Under the pieces are notes generated by a model. The model did no database searches, was not told the DNA's origin, and saw nothing but the letters and a program-made list of their open reading frames with translations. Of a DNA stretch of 64,000 bases, positions 11,741-23,924 are shown one piece after another; positions within the stretch are counted from its first letter, which is position 1; each line of letters starts with the position of its first letter. The stretch is from assembly GCA_951217055.1 (NCBI GenBank), contig OX578280.1, positions 47,123,882 to 47,187,881 on the forward strand. Reading direction: 5' to 3'. A program made the position numbers and the translations under genes. Source of the DNA: Gerris lacustris (taxonomy: Eukaryota; Arthropoda; Insecta; Hemiptera; Gerridae).

Positions 11741-12436
11741 GGGTCCGTAGGCAAAACCAAGGACCCTTATATTTTCCTGTGTGTGTCTGTCCGTCTGTCG
11801 CCTCCTCTCACGGCTACACATTTCATCCGATCTCTTGAAATTTGGCATATATGTTTATAGTACCTACCCACACATTTTAAAAATATAGCGACTTAATAAA
11901 ATAAATTATGTTTAAAAAAAATAAGGATAAAAAAAACTTAAGGCTTTAAAAAAGAATTGTTCGTTTTTTTTTAGACCGTGTGGGGTATCATATCAAAGGG
12001 TACGTCGAGCTGATTACAAAAATATGTAATTTTTGGTTATAAGCTTTGATAGGGCGGGCGTAGGCGAGTTTGAAGTTGATGTGAAAAGTGATCCCCTTCT
12101 ATCTCGCTTATGTAAAATGCAAAAATTCTGAAAACAAGTCCTGAACATTCTTCGACCAAAAGTAAAGATACCACTTTTTGGAAATTTCGAAAAAAAAAAA
12201 AATCGTTTTTATTGACAAAATACGTTTTTTTATAATTATGCTCTTTTGGGTGTATTTAGTATTTATATGTTTATAGTCCGGTTCACTGACAAAAAATATT
12301 TTATCAGAAGTTTGTTTATGTGTTTTGAGAATATCAGACCCATAAGATAGTTGATAGTCCAAAGTAGGCTTTTTAGCATTTTAAAAAGCACCATCAAGAG
12401 GTACTATTAAAACAATACTGTGTTGCCTACGGATCC
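11741..12436. mobile_element. Family D MITE-like element, 696 bp
   Basis: The left end reads gggtccgtaggcaa and the right end is the reverse complement of ggatccgtaggcaa (one mismatch over 14). The left end also forms its own small hairpin (gggtcc...ggaccc). Inside is tgtctgtccgtctgtcgcc followed by tcttgaaatttggcata, a body layout shared with families A and B. An 84-codon minus frame (12108-12362) has no recognisable domain. No clear target duplication was found. Confidence 0.6.
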
Positions 12437-13165
12437 TCGCTGTGTGCTGACTAGCACACACACACTTTGATCTGTTTATTACATTATATTAATCATCTTA
12501 CATAGTCCAAACATTATTCAGAATGCTCGTAAATTATATAGTAATGTTTTGAGATTTCCAATTTCTTTTTTTTTCTTATAGGTATGTACGTAAAATTTTG
12601 CCCCCTTAATAAGGACTGCCGGAACAACTGGTACGTTGTCATATAGGTGAAGACAATGTTTACGTTATTTTGTTAGTTATCTGGGCTTACATGGAACTGA
12701 GGGAGATTACGAGGGGAGTGGACATAACAGACGAGAGAGGATAATAGAAGGCTTAGTAACTTACTACGAAGTCTGCAACACTCTACGGTTTTGAGTACAG
12801 AGTACAGAAGGGATGAGGCCACGCCCTTTTTCCACCCTCCCTATGACGTAACGTTACCATTATGCGTATTGAAACCTGTCTTTGACGTTTCCCTACTCTA
12901 ACTCGGATCTGACAAAAAAATACTGTTTCAGAAAGAAAATAATGAAAACGTATGAGGAAATAATACCTACAGTCAAAACTTAAGAAGAAAATTCACTTCG
13001 AGTAATCCATATTGTAGAGCTTACGAATCTTCAATGTTTTAGCGAATTTTCAAAGAAAATTACGCTATTGCAATGGCTTCAAAATTTTTGTAATGCGAAT
13101 TTTTGAAAAATTTTTCCATGGAAATCCGTTTTAGACCATTCTGAATCGATTCCTAAAATTTAACA
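12437..13165. other. Intergenic sequence, no gene recognised
   Basis: Contains a short CA run after the family D end. No coding frame or dispersed family was recognised. Confidence 0.4.
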
Positions 13166-13170
13166 CTTTT

Positions 13171-13229
13171 TTTTATGTATGTATTTATATATGTATGTAT
13201 ATATGTATGTATATATGTATATATGTGTC
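13171..13229 (+). repeat. (TATG)n/(TATA)n microsatellite
   Basis: Imperfect tandem of tatg, tatgta and tata units. Confidence 0.8.
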
Positions 13230-14246
13230 ACTCCAGACGATATCTCCCCTTAGGATGCACTTAAAAATTTCAAACAAATTTTAAAATGTCAATAATATCA
13301 AAAGAAAGGATGAGTTCGTTGGCCAGAATTTTTGGAGTACATTTAGGGGTCAAATTTTGACCATATAGGGTCAAAAAACGTTTTTTTCCATTTTACCCCC
13401 CTTTTATGTGAAAATATGATAAAAGTGTAAATAACAACAATTACTGTACTCTTAAAGAGCTTTCCAACGACATGCATCTTGAAGGGTAAATACTATTTTG
13501 ACTTTTGTACCCCGTACCCCTGTGTACCAATTTTTTTTTTCACCCGAGCAAATTCTAAACCAAAATTTTCCTATATTATCATAAGCCAATAAAACGCAGA
13601 TTTCTTTGAAAATTCGCTCATTAAGTCATGGTGCATGACTGGACTTTTTAAGTTCTTTGTTTCTTCCAGTTTTTCTTAAAAATATGTAAACAAAATCAAT
13701 AGATTATGTTTGCAAATCCTAGATAATAAGAAACCATCATTAATAATAATGAAAAGAAGGTTGTATGCATTCACGACTGCTAAAATTATTGACTACATAT
13801 TTAGAAAAAATTAGGCCTGATAAGATGTTACTTTATTTTTGTTCGAGTTTTTACAGTAAATAGTATTATTGATGTTGGGAAAATTGGAAAAATCGAAAAG
13901 TTGGGGGAACAAATGTTCCCTGATGGTCTTAGTTAGAAAAATTAGGCTTGATGAGATGTTATCGAGTTTTTACTGTAAATAATGGTATTCTGGCTATTGG
14001 AAAAAAGTTATTTTAATTTAATTCTAACTTAGACATCAGACAACTTTTTGTCTCGTTTCTGATTGTCGTTCAACAGTTTAGCGAACTTTAATATAACATC
14101 TCTAAAGTAAATTTAATAAAATGGAGATGGTAGTTCAACCTTCTACCTCCCATTGATTTCTCTTCTATATTAAAAGTAACTATTTGCACTAAGCGGAGTT
14201 AAGGAAAAAATTAAAAAAAAACAATAAAGAAAAGCATTTTTTTATC
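13230..14246. other. Intergenic sequence with a partial local duplication
   Basis: Two related blocks at about 13806-13890 and 13930-14010 share aaaaattaggc, tgat(g/a)agatgttac and gagtttttac(a/t)gtaaat, so a segment of about 100 bp was duplicated locally and diverged. No gene was seen. Confidence 0.4.
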
Positions 14247-14895
14247 ATTGAAGCGAGCGACTTGCAATAATAAATATGTATGGATTTTTTGTAAAATAGT
14301 TAATCATGATGTGTTGATAGTTAAAGAGAGGATGATTCTAGTACAGAGCCGAGTATGTGAGAGCACATCTACTCCATCCCTTACGACCCGACCTACTCCT
14401 TAAAATATTATAAAATATATCCCTTCACTACACTAAAACTTATGCTTGTATCAGGTTGAAATTTTACAAGTCTGTTTCAATTGTACTTTTGACGATGTTT
14501 ATGAAGTTTTATTAAAATTGTTTGTTACAACGTAAGATATCGGTAAAAACGTTGTTTTCTCTATTTTAAATGTTTATGTCCGCTTTAATAAATTTAGCGA
14601 TCTTGAGACTTCATATCGGTGTCGGTGTTGGTTTTACTAAAACAAAACTAAAGTTAGAATTTCATGTATTCCATCCTATTTTTTCCAGTCCTAAAATTCC
14701 AATTTTTACATTTCAAGCTTACCCATAAGCGAGCGTTGCATGCGAACGATTGGGCGGATAGCGTTGTCACAACGAACTCGTCCTAGGTATTGGTAAAAGG
14801 AACATGAGTACCAAATTTCAACTAAACAGTCGGTCGATTTCGTGACGGTCGGTTTTGTGACTGTCGTTTTTTTCGGATTCACTTCCGGGCTTCAG
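14247..14895 (+). repeat. Family C copy lacking its right end
   Basis: Shares the left terminus attgaagcgagcg and several internal blocks (gttttattaaaattgtt, gtaagatatcggtaaaaacg, gtccgctttaat, cgagcgttgcatgcgaac) with the element at 2591-3347. The GACA array is absent and the right inverted end is not found. Confidence 0.6.
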
Positions 14896-16221
14896 ACGCT
14901 GTAACGCCTTAAGGAACTTCGTTCCAGTAAACATGATTTTATATTATCATGTGATCATTCGTCCTATATTAGGATGCGAGAAAAATATGTGCCACATAAA
15001 TTGGCAGACTATTAATTCTCCGTCGGTATGTCCGTCAACATTATTGCAAACCACCATATTTTATAAACTATATTTGATCGATTGGACAATATTAGGATAG
15101 TTCGTCGATAATAGCCTGCAAATAGCCCTGCATTAACCTTCTTTGCAATTTTCATATTGAATTAAAGTAAATGTGAATCACTTAATTCAAAACAGATTGA
15201 AACAACCAAATTCCCGTGGGGTTACGTCTTAGGTTTTTAGTGATATTTATGTATATTTTGTAACTTATTATATTTTATTTGACTATACTAATTTTATACT
15301 AATGTTACCCATTCGTCCACTGGCAGGATGGGATGAAGGTATGTGCCATGCATGATAGACCTTTTATTTTTGACTATTATCAATTTTTGTTCTCTGAGTC
15401 TTATTTACTGATAGAAAAGGCAAGAAAATATCGGTATATTCTTTAGATCAATTGTTTAGTAAATATGTTTAGTTTCCTAATTTTGTTCTAGTCAAATGTC
15501 CGTTATAATAATCAGTATTTTGATTGTGTAAAGGACAACAGCGTATTCTTAGTTGACAGGATATTTCCAAATAATGAAGAACTACTATTCTTTCCATTCA
15601 ATTAACACAGACACAGAATTCTTGTTACTGTTGGTTTATGTATTATGCAATATGCAGTATAATAGTTCTATTGTTTAGTCTAGCGTAGTATGACTCAGTT
15701 CCATGCTACATTCGCACGATAAGGATAAATATTGCGGCAGTGCAAGACCCTTGCGGCTCAAATATTAATCTTGTAGGGAACGAAAATTTGGCCGCTAGCC
15801 TTCTCGTATTCCTGTTACCACCCCTCTTCCCCTCCTCTCATCCAAACCATCATTTATTACTTCTCTTTCGGAAAAGCTACATTTTTCTCTCTCTCTTTTG
15901 AAATCTGACATTTCTTTATTATTATTTTTTTCATATTGAAAGCCAAGAGTATTATATTTTAGAAATAAATAACATTGAAGTAGGATGCATTTTTCTATTA
16001 TCTTCAGATATATATTTTATACTTATATATTATATTTATATAAAGTAATACTTTTTATTATTATTAATTTATTTTAACTTTAAAAGTAAGCACTCGGTAT
16101 TCGTTCTTATAACTTAGTTTTAAGATCTTGCGCATAAAACTGCTGGCATTCACTTTTTAAGTCCTTTTTTCTCCTTGTGGGGGAATAATTTTTCAGTTTT
16201 TCGTCTCTTGTTTTTTTTAGT
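14896..16221. other. Intergenic sequence with a family A edge
   Basis: At 14975-15012 the words aggatgcgag and gccacataaattggcaga match the outer edge of family A, followed by a diverged family A body to about 15150. The remainder is AT-rich with no gene. Confidence 0.4.
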
Positions 16222-16615
16222 TTTTCGCTTGCAAACTTACCGAAGTTTATGGGAGCATTGTGATCATTCTGAAGTTCGATTTTTTTTTATCTCCTAATTA
16301 ATTCCGTCAAAAAATCCGTTTCAAACAACAGAAAATTGATTTGGTCTCGTGCCTGTCTGCCTGGTCTGTTCTGCATTTTTTACGAACCACCGTAACCGTA
16401 ACCTAAAAACAACTCATCGGATTTTGTTGAAATTTGATAGTAACATCTGTTATCCCATGTAATTTCAACCCTCTGCGCCCTTTCCTTTCTCGTCTGGGCG
16501 CGCACCATTTTTATTTTTATCGACATACATATATATGCATATAATTTTAAATGCATTCCTCCGATTTTAAAGAATTTTAAATGGTTTGTCAAAAGTAACC
16601 TAAAGCTATGTGCCT
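16222..16615 (+). repeat. Family A copy
   Basis: Landmarks: cgcttgcaaacttaccgaag, gcattgtgatcatt, aaaatccgtttcaaacaaca, gtgcctgtctgcctgg, aaaacaactcatcggatttt and aaatggtttgtcaaaagtaa. Confidence 0.55.
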
Positions 16616-17095
16616 ACCTAATTGGCAGATTTACTTGTGGGTTAATTACCAAAATGTTCCTGTATCTGCGATAAATAAGTTAAATAACCTCAGCTGATAG
16701 CGAAAAAATTAAGAATCTTGCAGAAGTGAATTTGAAAACATAACATGAAAACCAGAAATTACTTGCAATATAGTTTAATTGGTTAACTAGTTACATTAAT
16801 TTACTGTTCCATTTACTTCCCGATCAACATAAATAGCTAATAGATGATGGAAGGATGGAGTTGAGTTGAAAACATCGATCTTATCCTATGGGATTCTCTT
16901 TAATTTTAAATAGTATGGAATTAATACTTAATGATTTACCATCTACATTTTAACAAAATCAGTTAAGTGGTTTTTAGGTTATGGTAGTTCCCAAAAATGT
17001 TAAAAAAATGTCGTGTGGCGATCGATAGACAGATATGAGACAAAAAAAACTGTATCTAGGAATTATTACCCAGTTACTTTTTAGCATTTTGCATT
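16616..17095. other. Intergenic sequence, nothing recognised
   Basis: AT-rich; no supported frame. Confidence 0.4.
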
Positions 17096-17372
17096 CCGAC
17101 TTCCAAACTAACCGAAGGTAAAAAAAAGCCATGTGAAAGTTCTGAAGAACGAAAATATTTTTGTCCGATTTAAAAAATTCCAAGACAGAAATCCGTTTCA
17201 GTGATCAGGGGGGTCATTTTTGTTTCCGTGTCTGTCTGTCGCTCAATTTTTGCAAACCAACTTATGTTAAGAACTACTCCTCCGAGTTTAATGAAATTTG
17301 GATGGTAGATCATGATTAGCCCATTGTTGGTCCTATATCAGTTTCAACCTTCTGCGCCCATTTGTTTTACGA
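17096..17372 (+). repeat. Family A copy, truncated by family B
   Basis: Contains cgacttccaaactaaccgaa, agaaatccgtttcagtgatc, tgtctgtctgtcgctcaatt, gcaaaccaacttatg and agcccattgttggtccta, then switches into family B sequence at about 17373. Confidence 0.55.
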
Positions 17373-17599
17373 ATCCAACGATATAAGCCGTTTTCCCGGG
17401 AAAAATCTAGTTCCTGAGAAATTAGCTAAAACCGCGGACGGAGAGAGCCCGGGTTCGATTCCCCACCCAGGAGAAGTTAATTTTATAATAAATTTTGATG
17501 AAAAGTTCAATAATATTTAAATGCTCATTTGAAAACTGGGCTAAGTAATTATAAACTCGTATATGAGAAAGTTTGTCTGAGTTGTCTCGGACCGATTTT
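17373..17599 (+). repeat. Family B 3' portion, first unit of a head-to-tail pair
   Basis: Begins cgaatccaacgatataagcc (compare 9340), then carries gcccgggttcgattcccc, tgataaattttgatgaaaag-like sequence and the family end gtttgtctgagttgtctcgg with accgattttt, running directly into the next unit. Confidence 0.65.
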
Positions 17600-18078
17600 T
17601 ACTTTCTCATATAAAGAGAAAGTATTGTGATGGCGCGAAAATTCGATTTTGAGATTTTGATGGATTTACACGTTTTGAGGTCCCCTGAGTCCAAAAAAGT
17701 GGTTTTTAAAAAATGTCTGTTCGTCTGTCGTCTGTGCAGACGCCTGGAGCCTAAACTACTGGGCCGATTTTGACGAAATTTGGCATACATGTTCAGAAAA
17801 ATCATACCCCGAGGCGAAATCGAGAAATGAATTTTAGCTCTAAATTTGGGGGCGCTACCCCCCAAAAATCTAGTTACCTGAGAAAAAAGCATAAAACGCG
17901 GACCGAGAGAGCCCGGGTTCGATTCCCCGCCCGGGAGAAGTTATTTTTATGATAAATTTTGATGAAATGCTCAATAATAATTAAATGTACATACGAAAAC
18001 TAATAAATGGAAAACACTGACTAATTTATGAACTTGTACATGAGAAAGTTTGTCTGAGTTGTCTCGGACCGATTTTTT
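17600..18078 (+). mobile_element. Family B full unit, about 479 bp, with a tRNA T-arm-like motif
   Basis: Opens with actttctcatataaagagaa and closes with tctgagttgtctcggaccga. It holds gagcctaaactactgggccg, cgaaatttggcatacatgtt and gggggcgctacccccc. At 17911-17937, cgggttcgattccccgcccg matches a tRNA T-arm or pol III B box. No convincing A box or transposase frame is present. The frames read here (17599-17892 minus, 17770-17952 plus) follow from the repeat and are not genes. Confidence 0.65.
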
Positions 18079-19912
18079 TTTCTCGAGATAATGTGTCAAG
18101 CACAAACTCATGTTGATTTTCACTGAGAAACAGTAAGCTGACAGAGATCTTACAACAATTAGGTTTAATAAGGGATTTTTGACAATTTCTACCTAAACAA
18201 AAACGGATGCGGCATTTCACAGAAAACCTCTTCTTATTTTTGTCCGCTATAGAAGGGTCCGTTATTGTGAGGTTCTATGTACTTAGCTGTTGGCCTAGCC
18301 ATCTTTAGAAGTTCCGTATTTCCTAATACAAAGTTATAAAAGTTACATCTCATAGTATATAGTATACTTTAGGGTCGGACTGGGAAGAAAAATGTTCATG
18401 AGCGAAAATATTCTTTCAGTATTGCCATTATGGGCTGGGATAGCAAACACATATATGCATATCTTTAAAAATGTTGCTCAAACAGAAAGGGTTTTTAGTA
18501 CGCTACGCAAATATTGGACTTTTAGGCCTCCTGGCAGACTTTTTCGTGGCACCGGAAACCTTCGTGAAAAAACTGGACAACTCCGTTTTTACGGGACGGT
18601 TAGTCACCCTAGTGTAAATTTATCTTATTTTGAGAGTGAAAGCCTTACTTAACTATGGCTGGGTCGATTATCAAAGTTGCGATTATTATAATGCCAACTC
18701 TTTAATTAAAAATACCCACAGTCATTGTTGATAACCAGTTGATTAAACATTATTAGAAGTTTGTTTTCTAATTGTTTAATAAGCTTCTCTGTCTCTATTT
18801 GTTCGTCGCATTGTTATTCCGTTTGTTTATTCTTGTGAGAAACTGTGTGCTATGAGTCACTGTGATGTCTCTCTTCTTATTTGCTCTGTTTGAAAACGTG
18901 CGAGTTCGAGAGTTGTTGAAAACTGAAACCCCCCTAGCTTGCTTGTCTTGAACTTGTAATCTTGACGTGGTATCATTATATTTCCATTCTCGTTTTCTCT
19001 CCGAGCCACTTGATAATGTATAATCTTGTCATCGTTTGTAATGTTTTCTGGCTTGTCAACTCCCGTGTCACTCGGCATTCTCGCTCACTCGCCAAACAAT
19101 GTTTTTTTAAACAGAGCCTCGAGTTCTTTAACTTTTAGAAAAACTGTTCCGCGTATAGCTTATGTCATATACTTTTTTTTGTTTTTCCATTTTTTATTTC
19201 ATGTACGAATATATTTTTAAAAAGTGCGACGAGTTTTTTTTTTTGTCATTTTACATATTTGCTCTTTTTGATATCTTTATTGTTTCAAGTTGTTTTTTTT
19301 TTTGGCTCTTTGTATTTACATGTCAAAATCTATCAAGAGGTATTAACCCCACCTTGGCCCCTTTTATTTTAACCAGGTTTTTGGACAAATTGATGTTATG
19401 AATATTGTTTTTTAATATTATTTGTGTTAATTTACTCTTTTGAAATTTAGCTACTTGTAATTTCCGCTCTTAGAGACATTTATTAATTTAGCTTACCTAT
19501 TTTATTTACGTTTTTTACTACATATATTGCTTAAAGTTAAATTCGCGATGGAAAGCGAGGAAGCTATGTGTCACACTAATTGACAGACTATTTTTTAATC
19601 AATAGACTTTAGAAGTATGAATTTGAACGTTTGTAATGTTTAATCTTAATATATTTATGTATGACATTTAATCTTTTAATTATTTAATTATTAAATCCCT
19701 GACCTTCCTTAAATATGATTATTGATGTGTAGAGCCAAGTGGGAAAAATTGTGTCATTACCGTTCCTTATCATTTAAATGAGGAAAGGAAAGCCAATTCT
19801 AACAACATTTAATTTATTGATATTTTTAAAAATTACATAATTAAAATTCATACTTCATCATATTTGTGCATATGATTCATACTGTCAAATAAATACAAAA
19901 TCAATCAGTGCA
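18079..19912. other. Intergenic sequence with possible pogo end and hAT-like debris
   Basis: At 18248-18284, gggtccgttattgtgaggtt followed by ctatgta reads, on the other strand, like the left end of the pogo-like MITE at 41937. A frame at 18392-18652 includes an ERVF-type word reminiscent of hAT dimerisation tails, but nothing around it supports a transposase. A family A edge (gaggaagctatgtgtcacac) occurs at about 19556. Confidence 0.35.
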
Positions 19913-19970
19913 GTGGCGGATTTAGAGGGGGGTTACAGGGGTCATGACCCCCCTCAAATTGTTAGGTTTG
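19913..19970 (+). mobile_element. Probable hAT-type terminus (relic)
   Basis: cagtggcggatttagagggg followed by a short palindrome (ggggtcatgacccccc) is a common style of hAT transposon end. No partner end or duplication was found. Confidence 0.35.
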
Positions 19971-20306
19971 TTACGAAGAAGCATTGGTAAGGGTATGTGT
20001 TGATTGTTTTTTACACACGCTAAAAATGCAATATAATTTAATATTTTTCTTCATTTTGCACATTGTAAGATAACTGTATTTGTATTTTGGGAAGAAAGTA
20101 TGGAATATCACGGGCGTCGTCGCCTTGTGTTTAAGATATATTGAAGAATTTAACCTAAAAAATGTTTAAAATATCCATCCTGTTTTTACTTTTCTACATA
20201 TATTTTATCATTAATAATTGATTATCCATTGTGTGTCACTTCGATACTATGTTACTGCGAACAGCGAACAACTAATTTAGAATCTGAAGATGGCTATTAA
20301 GTAGCC

Positions 20307-20374
20307 AAAACCTGCTATCAGTTATTACAAATACTTTTCACACAAAGTATTTGTAATAACTGTTAGCAGTTTTT
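20307..20374. repeat. Strong 31-bp-arm hairpin with 6-base loop
   Basis: The arm aaaacctgctatcagttatt (continuing acaaatacttt) pairs with aaagtatttgtaataactgt (continuing tagcagttttt) with about two or three mismatches; the loop is tcacac. Size and shape resemble a pre-miRNA or a minimal MITE. No transcript evidence can be read from sequence. Confidence 0.7.
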
Positions 20375-21299
20375 AGCTAGTATTTCCTCCCTCTCCCCCT
20401 TTTCAAAATGATGACGAATATATTATTTATTAAGTGGGGTAATTCCGCATTACATGCCCACCTATTTCTAATCGTCCGATTTAATTCGGTTTTTTTCAAA
20501 CTGTTCCTTTTTATATTACGATTTTGGATGTAGCATCTCAATAAATTTAATTATTTTTTTAACTTGATTTCTTTTTTTTTTTAATTTTAGGGAAAATGAT
20601 GGAAGGTTATGGTTAGTTGGGTATGGTTAGTTGGGTAACAATATAATATCTTCGATAACAATATACCCTCGAGTTTGGTCGGTCAGGTTATAAACAAAGC
20701 CAATTATAGCATTGTGTTTTCAACTTGAATTTAGTTCTCTTGCTTAAAAATACTTATATAATAAGATTATATTATAAAGACATACATATAAATAATAAAT
20801 AGGTATTAATCAAAATAATGTAGGAACATATTAAACACAGACATAAAAAACAGATATAGATATAATACACAGTTAAAGATAAAACACAGATAAAAAAATG
20901 TAGAGAAATACAGATAAAGCACAGATATATAATAAAAATAATGTAGGAACAGATACAAATATAATATTATAATAAAACAATTTGAATATTATATAAACAC
21001 TAAACACAGAAGGAAAACAAGCAGAGGACGAAGTGAAGGTTTCACACAGGTTTTAAAGCGTTGCCATAGATGAATCCCTTCGGGCCTCCACAATTACGTA
21101 TCCGCTAGCTGTGAACCCACTTTAATACTACTATGCGATATAAATATTGACATCCATGAGATTCCTAATGTTTAAAAATCATATCCCCCCCACACATCTC
21201 TTTCCTAAATTCCCTTTCTAGATTCCCCGCTATACCTAATCCAAGCATACCTAAGGCATTCCTACTGAAGTATTGTGTTCCTTCAGAAGAATATAATAT
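20375..21299. other. Intergenic AT-rich sequence, no gene recognised
   Basis: Includes a loose array of acagata/cacagata words (about 20835-20960). No gene was seen. Confidence 0.4.
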
Positions 21300-21600
21300 T
21301 TTTATGACTCCGATTTAAAAAATTCCTGTACAGAAATCCGTTTCTGACATCAGGGAATATTATTGGTTTCTTGTCTATCTGTTTGTCCAACAATTTTGCG
21401 AACTAATAAATCTTAAAAACTACTCGTCCGTTTTCAATAAAATTTTGGTGGTAGGCCGTAATTATTTCATTATTGGTCCCACATAAATTTCAATCTTCCA
21501 AAAAGCCAAGAGAAGCACCTTCCACATGCGCAAGTTTTCGTATGAATTGTAAGAAATTTGTAGGCTTATCGAAGATAGCCCACAGATGGTCTCATTAAAC
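21300..21600 (+). repeat. Family A copy
   Basis: Landmarks: acagaaatccgtttctgaca, caacaattttgcgaacta, actactcgtccg, ggtaggccgtaattatttca, cttccacatgcgcaagtttt and cttatcgaagatagcccaca. Confidence 0.55.
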
Positions 21601-23827
21601 TTTACTGAATTGTAAAAATTAAAAAGAAACAGTAAGAAAACATCAAACTTGTGGATATGCCGACGTTTCGGGGGGGAAAAAACCTTCAAGGTAGAAAAAA
21701 GTAGAATTTTTATGATATTCGTTGCTGTCCTTAACTTTTATTTTAACTTTAGTCATGCATTCGATGATAATAAATACATTGATGTATTTTCCAAATTGCT
21801 AGTTGACAGAATAAACGCTTGATTACATTCTATAACGATAAAATGATCATTATTACTCTTTTATGAGTATTTACTAGATGAATAATGAGGGGGTTCTCAT
21901 AATCGCACGTATTATGTGTTTTTATTTAAAGTAATTATTTTTTCCCCCTTTTTGTGATTTATAAGATTTCCTTTTTATAGCAAAACGGTTAAAAAGGTGT
22001 TGCATATAATTAGCCATTAGCTATAATAACTCATATTTCCCCTTTTAGGATTGTGTGGGGTTTTTCGCCCTAGTGAAGCATTTTTTTTCTTGATATCTTT
22101 CCTGCGTTATATTAGACAGCCAAATGTGTTTAAAGTCTTAATGGAAATTATTGATTCCTAAACATGAACTTTTTAGTCTAGGGTCGCACACTCTTGTACA
22201 GGATGTTCCAATATAGTCGTTCGCAAATATTTGCTTCCAATGTTCCTTAAGGCCCCCATACACGATCAAACATTTTGCGCAAAATGTTGCGCAAACCTGA
22301 TGTCGGCAAATTTAGGCCATACGCACGTCAAACATCATGTTTGCGCAAACATCAAACAGCTTAGGAACCCTAAGCTGTTTACCTGAGCTGTTGGGGCCTT
22401 TAGGAAGGAACATTGGCGGTTTGATTGTCTTGTTGCTGGCAGGGACGGATGGGGGCACCGGGAAGACGGGAAATTTTTCGAAGCACCGCCAGTTATAAAG
22501 TTTAAGCGAAGTTTCAGCCAGCAAAAGATGGGTCATAAAGACAAAAAGTAACAATTGTCTTTGTATTGTGTTAGGTGCTCCTTCTGCCGCTCTTACTGTA
22601 TCAGTGAGGCGCCGGGGCGCCTACAGGAATATAAAATAATAATAATTATTAAAAGAATAACAACGTGACAATCAGGTGGTAAAAGGTACGGCATCATCAG
22701 CAGACCCTCAAAACATTTCTTTGATCACTTTTGGTTATTTCCTCCTTTGATTTTTTTTTTACTGAGAAAGCAAGTGCAAGTATTCTTGCGTAACAATTTT
22801 GTAGTTCTTTAAATCGTTGAAGTGGACATGCAATATTTGGCGCCTATTTTATTTTATCACACATATACCACTATTTTGTTGTACCTTTAGTTTTCGCGTT
22901 ATAAAATAAAATATGAAACAAATTGTGATATTTTTACCCTCATGTTACTAAGATTTGAACATATGTACTTATAATTATAGATGACCAGAAAAGTCGCACA
23001 AAATATGAGTTTTAGGGGAGGAGGCTTCCTAATTTGAGTGGGAGGGGATTCTCATTAGATATAATTTGACGCCAGTTGGTCTATTTTCCCGTGTCGGGCG
23101 CTACCTCCCCATCCGCCCCTGGTTGCTGGTTCTCTTCGACAAGCTTTCCAATTACTTCCAGCTTCCAGCATTTGACGATCATTGCCAATAGTTTAGCGGC
23201 CACAGTGGCCGCACTACTTGCCCATGACCAACCTTTGAACGCATTGAGCCAGGTTGGACACAATACGTTGGACTCATGATAGTGTGTGGTCTTTACAGAA
23301 AAGCCTCCTTTCTCACACAAGAAGCCTGTTGTAATAAATGAATTAAAAGTCCTTTATAAAGTTGTTTTATTTCATTCTTAAAAAAAAAATGATAAATTAG
23401 CAGAAAAAAAGTTTATTTACTATCGAGTTATTTTATTATTCACATCGTATTTTTAAACACAAACGAATTATATATCGTTACGTACACAAAAATTTCCCAC
23501 GATACATAATGCCGATGCTTTCTATATGTCAACTGTTCATTTGATAATGGAATTATTTGATAACGAACATTCTGACGTCATCTCATATTTTTACAAACAG
23601 GCGCATTCTATTACGTTTCCGTTTGTAAAAAAAGGTAGAAAGAAAAGATTATTGAAAAGGAGTCGAGCCCCTTGATTTATTGGTGGAATTGCTGAGCCAA
23701 TCAAAATGTAACTCTTTCTGGAAGAAGTAACTCTTTACTGGAAGAAGTGCTTATCCCATTTAAAAAAATAATGAGATAAGATTAAATCAGCTTGTTTACT
23801 TTTTTGTCCCATTCATCAACTTAGTTA

Positions 23828-23829
<2 letters not shown>
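21601..23829. other. Intergenic sequence with palindromic words and GC-richer patches
   Basis: At 22265-22352, two palindromic words (cattttgcgcaaaatg and gatgtttgcgcaaacatgat in reverse) sit next to repeated gtcaaacatc/gatcaaac strings, the pattern of a small MITE end. At 22608-22623, aggcgccggggcgcct is a perfect hairpin. GC-richer patches at 22312-22554 and 23076-23320 read as 67-80 codon frames without recognisable domains. Confidence 0.35.

Positions 23830-23918
<89 letters not shown>
23830..23918 (+). repeat. (TA)n microsatellite, about 89 bp
   Basis: Uninterrupted alternation of t and a. Confidence 0.95.

Positions 23919-23924
<6 letters not shown>

Noticed and set aside
18392..18652. 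86-codon frame with an ERVF word suggesting a hAT dimerisation tail
   Set aside because: Only one short word resembles the family; the surrounding residues do not, and no transposase pieces lie nearby.
22312..23320. 67-80 codon frames in GC-richer patches that could be transposase pieces
   Set aside because: No motif of any transposase family could be recognised in any frame.
23081..23320. Minus frame that could be a host exon
   Set aside because: No splice phase partner, no recognisable domain, and a same-length plus-strand frame overlaps it.
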